NCBI GenBank assembly: GCA_903837365.1
Contig: CAILUF010000060.1
Location: 1-8,803 of the forward strand
Length of the DNA stretch: 8,803 nt
Direction of reading: 5' to 3'
Origin: an uncultured Alphaproteobacteria bacterium
GTDB lineage: Bacteria; Pseudomonadota; Alphaproteobacteria; Rickettsiales; UBA1997
Part shown: in pieces, positions 1 to 5,331 of the stretch
How positions within the stretch are numbered: the stretch's first letter is position 1
How the letters are laid out: each line of letters starts with the position of its first letter
Made by a program: the position numbers and the translations under genes
The notes under the pieces: model-generated
The model's database searches: none
What the model was told of the DNA's origin: nothing
The model's input: only the letters and a program-made list of their open reading frames with translations

Positions 1-2
1 AT

Positions 3-113
3 ACTTTTCTTGCTGCCTATGAGATTTTTAAGGCACCTATAATCAAAAGCGTTGTTCAATTGCCGTCGGTATTTCTTGCTAATATTTATGGATTTAAAAA
101 TTGCAGTAATTGA
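3..113 (+). CDS. Possible 3' end of an upstream gene (partial, unrecognised)
   Basis: This frame is open from the left edge of the window to a TGA at 111-113 and encodes about 36 residues, ending in LANIYGFKNCSN. Its codons resemble those of the neighbouring genes, rich in A/T third positions. It overlaps the start of the next gene by about 26 bases in another frame. I do not recognise the peptide. It could be the C-terminus of an upstream gene cut by the window edge, a chance open frame, or part of a disrupted N-terminus of the monooxygenase. Against the last option, it holds no GxGxxG motif. Confidence is low because so little of it is visible. Confidence 0.2.
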   Translation, partial: TFLAAYEIFKAPIIKSVVQLPSVFLANIYGFKNCSN

Positions 114-1224
114 AAAAGAAGATATTTTTTTAAGCGAAAAAAAAGCCGATGGTAGAGCTTATGCAATCTCTGCGCAATCACTGAAATTTTTTAAAAAAAT
201 TAAAATTTATGATGAGCTTGAAAAAGTAGCTGGTAAAATTTGCGATATCAAAATTACTGATGATAAATCGCCTTTTGTTCTTGATTTTATTGGCTCAGAA
301 GTCGATTCGCAAAATAGTGAAACTGGTGGACAACTTGGACAAGTTATTGAAAATCATTTTATTTTTGAAGTTCTAAAAAAACGCTTAAAGGAGCAAAAAA
401 ATATTACAATTTTTTGTCCAAATTTTTACAAAGAAATTACTTTTGATGACCATTCAAAATCCGCAGAATTAAATTCCGTGCAAATTAAATTAAACAACCA
501 AGAAATCATCAAAGCTAGACTTTTATTGGTTTGCGATGGAAGATTTTCTGCTTTGCGCAAACATTTTGATATTACTTTTTTACAAAAAAATTATCACCAA
601 ACGGCAATTGTTTTTAAAATTTCTCATCAATTTGATCATCAAAATATTGCCCATGAAAAATTTTTACGCTCAGGACCATTTGCGATTTTGCCACTTAAAG
701 AAATGAATCAATCATCAATCGTTTGGATTGCTAAAGATGAACAAGCGCAGGCAATTCTTAGCTTAGACGATGAAAATTTTTTACAGCAAATGCATAAAAA
801 AATGCAAAATTGCCTTGGGCAATGTCAATTAATTTCTGAAAAATTTTCCTACCCTCTAAATCTAGTTGAATCTAACAAGCTTTATCATTCGCAAGCATTG
901 TTAATCGGTGACTCTGGATGTGCAGTTCATCCGATTGCAGGGCAGGGATTCAATTTGGCAATTTCGGGTATTGAAATTCTTTGTGAATTATTGAGTAAAA
1001 ATTTGCTTTGCGGACTTGATTTTGCAAGTTCTCAAGTCATTGAAGAATATAATAAAAAAGTAAAATTTAATGCCAAAAAAATGTTGATTGCTACTGATGT
1101 TTTAAATTCAATTTTTGAAAATGATAGTTTGGCTATTGCGGTAATTCGCGATCTTGGACTTGGCTTGATCAACGGTAGTAAAAAACTTAAAAAGTTTTTT
1201 ATTAAAAATGCCGGAGGATTTTAA
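88..1224 (+). CDS. UbiH/UbiF/COQ6-family FAD-dependent monooxygenase, N-terminally short
   Basis: This is a flavoprotein of the family that hydroxylates the benzoquinone ring during ubiquinone synthesis, normally membrane-associated and NAD(P)H- and O2-dependent. Counting from a TTG at 52, the protein shows a post-Rossmann strand KIAVIEKE, the DGRAYAIS signature (residues 33-40), the CDGRFSALR motif (161-169) and the second FAD motif GDSGCAVHPIAGQGFN (286-301). The C-terminal LKKFFIKNAGG resembles the usual family end. The N-terminal GxGxxG beta-alpha-beta segment is absent. In-frame stop TAA at 40-42 limits extension, and no forward frame upstream shows a glycine-rich loop. I start at the first ATG (88), giving 378 residues; TTG at 52 would give 390. 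Neither start has a good ribosome binding site. The gene overlaps waaA by one base and is probably cotranscribed with it. Which ring position it acts on cannot be told. If the truncation is real, FAD binding is likely lost and this is a pseudogene. Confidence 0.8.
   Translation: MDLKIAVIEKEDIFLSEKKADGRAYAISAQSLKFFKKIKIYDELEKVAGKICDIKITDDKSPFVLDFIGSEVDSQNSETGGQLGQVIENHFIFEVLKKRLKEQKNITIFCPNFYKEITFDDHSKSAELNSVQIKLNNQEIIKARLLLVCDGRFSALRKHFDITFLQKNYHQTAIVFKISHQFDHQNIAHEKFLRSGPFAILPLKEMNQSSIVWIAKDEQAQAILSLDDENFLQQMHKKMQNCLGQCQLISEKFSYPLNLVESNKLYHSQALLIGDSGCAVHPIAGQGFNLAISGIEILCELLSKNLLCGLDFASSQVIEEYNKKVKFNAKKMLIATDVLNSIFENDSLAIAVIRDLGLGLINGSKKLKKFFIKNAGGF
1213..1218 (+). promoter_or_regulatory. 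Shine-Dalgarno sequence of waaA
   Basis: GGAGGA lies five bases before the ATG at 1224, inside the last codons of the monooxygenase gene. It is the clearest ribosome binding site in the window and fixes the waaA start. With the TAATG overlap it fits translational coupling of the two genes. Confidence 0.8.
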
Positions 1225-2525
1225 TGTCAATTCCAATAAAATTTTGGTTGTTATTTTATAGAGTTTTGTCGATGATTTTATTGCCTTTTATTGCAATTTA
1301 TCTATTACTGCGAGTGTTGAAAAAAAAGGAGCAATTCAATCGACTTTCAGAAAGATTTGGTTTTGCCAAATGTCCAAAAAATTTTATTAATTCAAAATCA
1401 CCGATAATTTGGATACACGGTGTCAGTGTTGGCGAGGCAAATTGCGCATTTTTTCTTGCCGAAGAATTGTTAAAATTTTCTCCTCAATTGCGAATTCTTT
1501 TAACCACTACAACGCTTACTTCAGCGCGAATTATTGCTCAAAAAATAACTAGTTACGAAGATAAAATTATTCATCAACTCTTACCAATTGATGTTGATAT
1601 TTGTGTAAAAAATTTTCTCAATTTTTGGCATCCCAAAGCAATTATTTTTGTTGAGTCTGAGATATGGCCAAATATTATTGCAACCGCTAAATCAAAGGCT
1701 ATTTGTACTTTTTTAGTTAATGCTAGAATTTCCAATAAATCATTAAAAAATTGGCAAAAAATAAAAAAATTAGGTTTTAATATTTTTGATTATTTTTCAA
1801 CAATATTTGCGCAAAGTAGTGAAGAACAAATAAAGCTTCAGCAAATATGTTCAAAACAAGTTATGTTTCACGGCAATCTAAAAGCGCAAACTAAAACTTT
1901 AAGTGTTGATGAAGAAGAGTTGCGCAATTTAAAAAAGCAAATCAATAATCGTTTAGTCTGGCTCTGCGCATCAACTCACAAAGGTGAAGAAGAAATGATA
2001 TTAAAAATTCACGAAAGATTGCGTGAAAAGTTTAGCAATTTGTTAACAATAATTGTTTTAAGACATCCCTCGCGATTACCGGAAGTTATTGCTTTAAATA
2101 ATAATAAAAAAATTGCAATACGTAGTCAAAAACAAATTATCGATGATTCTACGCAGATATACATCGTCGATACTTTAAATGAACTGGGAATTTTTTATAG
2201 CTTAGCTGATTTTGCTTTTATCGGAGGATCTTTATTGCCAATCGGAGGACATAATCCTTTTGAGGCAATAAAGCTAAATTGCGCAGTTATCTCTGGAAAC
2301 GGTGTTGCTAATTTTGCAGAAATTTATCATGAATTATCACAAAATGAAGGAGTTATTATGGTAAAAAATTCCGATGAACTTCATGATGTCGTTAAAGATT
2401 TTCTTGAAGGCAAAAAGTCAGTTGGAGACTACGCCAACAAGGCTTTACAAATATTAGAAAAAAATAATTCTTGCGTTAATGATATTATAAAAAATATCGA
2501 TCAAATTCTTTTGCTTAATGTTTAA
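1224..2525 (+). CDS. waaA: 3-deoxy-D-manno-octulosonic acid (Kdo) transferase WaaA (KdtA)
   Basis: WaaA, a GT-B glycosyltransferase of family GT30, transfers Kdo from CMP-Kdo to the lipid IVA precursor at the inner face of the cytoplasmic membrane, beginning the LPS inner core. The 433-residue protein matches the family's usual length of about 420-430. It opens with a hydrophobic anchor (about residues 7-29), followed by an RLSERFG motif. WIHGVSVGE (63-71) contains the presumed catalytic glutamate E71. Further family blocks are LLTTTTLTSAR, HQLLPIDV, VESEIWPNI, NARIS, WLCASTHKGEE, RHPSRLPEV and, near the C-terminus, FIGGSLLPIGGHNPFEA. No motif is missing. Its start overlaps the preceding stop codon (TAATG). 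Its presence implies a Kdo-containing lipid A envelope. Whether it adds one, two or more Kdo units cannot be read from sequence alone. Confidence 0.96.
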   Translation: MSIPIKFWLLFYRVLSMILLPFIAIYLLLRVLKKKEQFNRLSERFGFAKCPKNFINSKSPIIWIHGVSVGEANCAFFLAEELLKFSPQLRILLTTTTLTSARIIAQKITSYEDKIIHQLLPIDVDICVKNFLNFWHPKAIIFVESEIWPNIIATAKSKAICTFLVNARISNKSLKNWQKIKKLGFNIFDYFSTIFAQSSEEQIKLQQICSKQVMFHGNLKAQTKTLSVDEEELRNLKKQINNRLVWLCASTHKGEEEMILKIHERLREKFSNLLTIIVLRHPSRLPEVIALNNNKKIAIRSQKQIIDDSTQIYIVDTLNELGIFYSLADFAFIGGSLLPIGGHNPFEAIKLNCAVISGNGVANFAEIYHELSQNEGVIMVKNSDELHDVVKDFLEGKKSVGDYANKALQILEKNNSCVNDIIKNIDQILLLNV

Positions 2526-2606
2526 AATTTATTTAAAAATCTAAAGTTTTTTAAAACTAATTAATTATTAACTTGATTATAAGTTTTACAGAATTACTAT
2601 TAAGTG

Positions 2607-2634
2607 CCGATCTAACTAGATTGGAAGATTTTTT
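2607..2634 (+). terminator. Possible weak terminator after waaA
   Basis: CCGATCTA and TAGATTGG can pair as an RNA stem, with one G-U pair and a very short central AC loop. A T run begins four bases later at 2629, with a further T run after AA. The stem is only partly GC-rich and the AAGA gap before the Ts is unfavourable, so this is a weak candidate. Confidence 0.3.
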
Positions 2635-2699
2635 AATTTTTGGTGTGAGATTTAGTTTTTTTGAAATATTATTTTACTAAAGTTTTAGATTAAAAAATC
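2627..2699. repeat. 11-bp inverted repeat with 51-bp spacer
   Basis: GATTTTTTAAT at 2627-2637 is the exact reverse complement of ATTAAAAAATC at 2689-2699. In transcribed RNA the arms could close a stem over the intervening 51 bases. Both arms are almost pure A/T, so chance is a real possibility in this composition. Confidence 0.35.
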
Positions 2700-2761
2700 G
2701 GTATTAGGTGATTGCTATCCAAGTTTCCAACCACTTTTTTTTAAGCTGTTTTTCGTTTTTT

Positions 2762-2779
2762 GCAATTTTCAAAAATTGC
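2762..2779. repeat. Perfect 8-bp palindrome upstream of rhlE
   Basis: GCAATTTT and AAAATTGC flank a central CA, making an 18-bp dyad about 70 bp before the rhlE start. The two-base centre and the absence of a following T run argue against a terminator. It could be a regulator binding site, but no regulator can be named from the sequence. Confidence 0.4.
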
Positions 2780-2818
2780 CAAGATAAGCTTAGCAAAGTT
2801 TAACATTTCTAGTTGTTT

Positions 2819-2824
2819 TATAAT
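2819..2824 (+). promoter_or_regulatory. Candidate -10 box for rhlE
   Basis: A perfect TATAAT lies 23 bases before the rhlE ATG. A TTAACA at 2800-2805 resembles a -35 box, but the spacer is only 13 bp, and nothing good lies at 16-18 bp. In DNA this AT-rich a TATAAT is weak evidence on its own; its position just ahead of the gene is the main support. Confidence 0.3.
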
Positions 2825-2847
2825 TTTTTTATACATAATTAATCAAG

Positions 2848-4698
2848 ATGAGTAGTTTTAAAGAATTAGCATTAAATATTAACATATTAAATGCTTTGGA
2901 GCAAAAAGGCTATTGCGAGCCTACTCCTATCCAAGCGCAAGCAATACCGCAAATTTTACTTGGTAAAGATTTTTTGGGAATCGCCCAGACTGGTACCGGA
3001 AAAACCGCTGCCTTTTCTCTACCAATTTTACATTTACTTAGCGAACACAAAAACAATGGCAATAAAAATCCACGAGCATTAATCTTGACCCCAACTCGCG
3101 AGTTGGCTAGTCAAATTGTTGATAATGTGGAATTTTATGGTAAGGAATTGCATTTACGTTACGCGGTAATTTTTGGTGGAGTGAGCGATAATGAGCAAAT
3201 TAAAATAATTTCTAAAGGCGTTGACATTATCGTGGCAACCCCTGGCAGATTAATTGATTTGATGCAACAACGCGCAATTAATCTACAAGATATTAAAATT
3301 TTTGTGCTCGATGAAGCTGATCGAATGCTTGATATGGGCTTTATTGTAGATGTAAAACGCATTGTTAAACAATTGCCAAAACAAAGACAAAATTTATTTT
3401 TCTCGGCAACGATGCCTCAAGTAATTAACAAACTTTCCCACGAAATTTTGCATGAGCCTGTAATTGCCGAAATCACTCCGCAAGCAACTACGGTTGATCG
3501 TATTGCTCAAAATGTTTTTTTAGTTGAAAATTCAAACAAAAGAATGCTTCTAAAAGAAATTTTACAAGAGAATGACTTGAAAACAGTTTTGGTTTTTTGT
3601 AAAACTAAAAGAGGAGCGAATCAGCTTGCTAGTTTTTTAGCTAGTAATCGAATTAATGCTTCCTTGATTCATGGCAATAAATCACAAAGTGCCCGTGAAA
3701 AAGCTTTACAAGATTTTCGCGATGGTAAAGTGAAAGTATTGATTGCTACCGATATTGCGTCGCGAGGCATTGATATCGTTGGTATCAGTCATGTCATAAA
3801 TTATGACATGCCACTTGATCCTGAAAGCTATGTTCATCGTATTGGTCGAACAGCTAGAGCTGGACGTGAAGGTATCGCAATTTCATTTTGTGATACTTTA
3901 GAATTGAAATTCTTGAGAGAAGTTGAAAGAACAATTGGAAAAAAAATTACCATTGACGATTCGCGGATGTTCAAGGAATCTAGCTCTATTTCTCGAAAAA
4001 TTGGTGAGAGAAAAAATAACAATAAACAACATGAAATAATGACAAGTAACACAAATAATCAATCACAAAATAACGGATCTTTTGTTGGAAGAAAAATATC
4101 TTCAGCAAAAAATAATTATAATCAAATCTTACCAAATCAAGGACAAATTCTTAAACCAAATCCTCGTTTAGCCGATGATATTTTAGAAAATAAAGACATA
4201 GCGCAAGACGATTCTAAGTCTTTAAATTCACAAAATAAAATAGAACCAAAAGCTAATTTAGATAAAAATAATTTAGATTTGGTTAACTCATCTAAGGTTG
4301 AGGATATTGCTGAGAGACCTGATAATCGTCATCGTCATCGCCATAAAACGGATGATAATCGCTCACAATCTAGAAATAGAGAGGTTGGTGGATCTGCTGA
4401 TGGTGAAGAAGGTGTATATCGTCAAAGATCTCATCCTCATAATCGTGATCGTAGACCAAATCATCATTCGCAAAAGCGTAACGAGGCATCTTTGGTTGGA
4501 AGCGTATTGAAAAAAATAAAAAGTTTATTTAAGCCTAAAAAAGATGGCGAAGAAAATGTTGTTAAAACTGATGCACGAAGTGAAGAAAGAAATTTTTCTG
4601 GCAGAAGAAATCAACAGGATCGCGGACGTAACAATAATCAGCGTAACTCAAAACGTCAATCTTCTCGCCCTAGAAATCGTCAGCAAAGGGATCGCTAG
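2848..4698 (+). CDS. rhlE: DEAD-box ATP-dependent RNA helicase, RhlE type, with long disordered basic tail
   Basis: This cytoplasmic ATP-dependent helicase unwinds short RNA duplexes; family members act in ribosome assembly, mRNA turnover and cold adaptation. All motifs are present: Q motif GYCEPTPIQ (residues 21-29), AQTGTGKT (46-53), PTRELA (82-87), TPGRL, DEAD (155-158), SAT (186-188), ASRGID (304-309) and HRIGRTARAGR (330 on). The two RecA-like domains end near residue 370. The remaining 240 residues are low-complexity and hydrophilic, rich in Asn, Gln, Ser, Arg and Lys. They include an Arg-His run (494-499), a short basic amphipathic island LKKIKSLFKPKK (554-565) and an RGRNNNQR-like end. 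At 616 residues it is longer than the E. coli protein of about 450. The start is the ATG beginning MSSFKELAL, placing the Q-motif Phe near residue 4 as expected, although no Shine-Dalgarno precedes it. RhlE is the best subfamily call; other DEAD-box names remain possible. Confidence 0.95.
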   Translation: MSSFKELALNINILNALEQKGYCEPTPIQAQAIPQILLGKDFLGIAQTGTGKTAAFSLPILHLLSEHKNNGNKNPRALILTPTRELASQIVDNVEFYGKELHLRYAVIFGGVSDNEQIKIISKGVDIIVATPGRLIDLMQQRAINLQDIKIFVLDEADRMLDMGFIVDVKRIVKQLPKQRQNLFFSATMPQVINKLSHEILHEPVIAEITPQATTVDRIAQNVFLVENSNKRMLLKEILQENDLKTVLVFCKTKRGANQLASFLASNRINASLIHGNKSQSAREKALQDFRDGKVKVLIATDIASRGIDIVGISHVINYDMPLDPESYVHRIGRTARAGREGIAISFCDTLELKFLREVERTIGKKITIDDSRMFKESSSISRKIGERKNNNKQHEIMTSNTNNQSQNNGSFVGRKISSAKNNYNQILPNQGQILKPNPRLADDILENKDIAQDDSKSLNSQNKIEPKANLDKNNLDLVNSSKVEDIAERPDNRHRHRHKTDDNRSQSRNREVGGSADGEEGVYRQRSHPHNRDRRPNHHSQKRNEASLVGSVLKKIKSLFKPKKDGEENVVKTDARSEERNFSGRRNQQDRGRNNNQRNSKRQSSRPRNRQQRDR

Positions 4699-4726
4699 AT
4701 TTTTTAATTGCCTTAATTGGTAAAAT

Positions 4727-4742
4727 CAAATATCGATATTTG
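4727..4742. repeat. 16-bp perfect palindrome 3' of rhlE
   Basis: CAAATATCGATATTTG reads identically on both strands and sits between the rhlE stop and its terminator. It is flanked by ATTGCC (4707-4712) and GGCAAT (4742-4747), which are also complementary. Without a loop it forms at best a short hairpin. It may contribute to 3'-end structure, or be chance in A/T-rich DNA. Confidence 0.4.
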
Positions 4743-4753
4743 GCAATAAATTT

Positions 4754-4790
4754 AATCCAATAAAACTTAATAAATTTTATTGGATTTTTT
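4754..4790 (+). terminator. Intrinsic terminator of rhlE
   Basis: A perfect 12-bp stem, AATCCAATAAAA (4754-4765) pairing with TTTTATTGGATT (4775-4786), encloses a 9-base loop and runs into a T tract to 4790. It starts 55 bases past the rhlE stop and lies between convergent genes. The stem is AT-rich, as expected for this genome. On the opposite strand the T tract after the stem is poor, so it would serve the cupredoxin gene less well. Confidence 0.8.
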
Positions 4791-4813
4791 ATTTAACGAT
4801 TTTATTTAACGAT
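4788..4813. repeat. 13-bp tandem duplication at the cupredoxin gene end
   Basis: TTTATTTAACGAT occurs twice back to back (4788-4800 and 4801-4813). The right copy encodes the last codons and stop of the - strand gene; the left copy lies just beyond the stop, next to the terminator. It looks like a slippage or duplication scar that leaves the protein unchanged. Confidence 0.7.
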
Positions 4814-5131
4814 AATTTTACCCTGTGCAGTTTTTTGATGAAAATCGCCGTAGAACTTGTATTCTCCAGCCTTCAAAGCCTGGACATTGATGATGACTTT
4901 TTTATTTGCACCAACTAATTTTTCTTTTTTTAAATCATCACTTTCAAATTCTTCGAGAGTATTATCGAGATTTTCAATAGTTAATTTGAAAGGCTTATTG
5001 GCATCAACTTTAATTTCAGCTGGTACAAATTTATGGTTTTTAATTTGAACTAAAAATTCGTTTTTACCTTCATTTTCTTGGGCAAAAGCATTGGAATAAA
5101 AAAGCCAAAATATTATAAATAATTTTTTCAT
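4802..5131 (-). CDS. Small exported cupredoxin-like domain protein
   Basis: The 109-residue protein has a signal peptide (charged MKK, hydrophobic LFIIFWLF, likely cleavage after NAFA at residue 17) and then a single cupredoxin-fold domain. The mature part follows a pattern I associate with small periplasmic cupredoxin-like proteins: KNHKFVPAEIKV, then EEFESDDLKKEKLV (60-73), then KAGEYKFYGDFH (87-98) and a closing TAQGKIIV. It has no cysteine and no methionine after the start, so a classical type-1 copper site is not possible. H33, H98 and acidic residues such as E61, E63 and E70 are the candidate metal ligands. Relatives are often found near iron or copper transport genes, but none is visible here. 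It lies 200 bp after the LRR gene on the same strand and no Shine-Dalgarno is seen. The fold call is firm; metal and partner are unknown. Confidence 0.85.
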   Translation of the reverse strand: MKKLFIIFWLFYSNAFAQENEGKNEFLVQIKNHKFVPAEIKVDANKPFKLTIENLDNTLEEFESDDLKKEKLVGANKKVIINVQALKAGEYKFYGDFHQKTAQGKIIVK

Positions 5132-5160
5132 GATATTAGATTTAAAATTGATTTAAGTGA

Positions 5161-5188
5161 ATTTTAGCCATTAATTCTCTAAAGTGAA
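5161..5188 (-). promoter_or_regulatory. Candidate promoter of the cupredoxin-like gene
   Basis: On the - strand, TTCACT (5188-5183) and TAAAAT (5166-5161) are spaced by 16 bp, about 30 bp ahead of the ATG at 5131. Each matches the sigma-70 consensus at four or five of six positions. Many such near-matches are expected in this composition, so this is only a suggestion. Confidence 0.22.
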
Positions 5189-5331
5189 TAGTTTTTATGA
5201 TTTTTTTAAATGTAAAATTAATTGCAATTTGATTAAGTAATTTTCAATAAAATGCATCACTTGAAGATTTTAAAATAAGCTTCTTTTGAGATAGTAATAT
5301 TTTTTTCTATAAACAAATCAAGGGGATTTAT

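Larger units (their letters stand above)
2526..2847 (+). other. 322-bp non-coding gap between waaA and rhlE
   Basis: No ATG occurs on the + strand across this gap, and the only - strand frame I noticed is 31 codons long with no ribosome binding site. The stretch is very AT-rich and holds several dyads: AGTTTT/AAAACT at 2545-2558, an RNA-capable stem at 2607-2624 followed by T runs, an 11-bp inverted repeat (2627-2637 with 2689-2699), and an 8-bp palindrome at 2762-2779. A TATAAT lies at 2819-2824, just ahead of the helicase gene. The decamer CTAAAGTTTT occurs twice in direct orientation (2541-2550 and 2677-2686). The gap most likely carries the end of the waaA transcript and the rhlE promoter and leader. 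I recognise no tRNA or known RNA family in it. Confidence 0.6.

Noticed and set aside
2545..2558. AGTTTT-TT-AAAACT as the waaA terminator
   Set aside because: The stem has a two-base centre, almost no GC and no following T run.
2741..2836. 31-codon frame on the - strand before rhlE, with an internal ATG at 2806
   Set aside because: No Shine-Dalgarno, no recognisable product, and it overlaps the probable rhlE promoter region.
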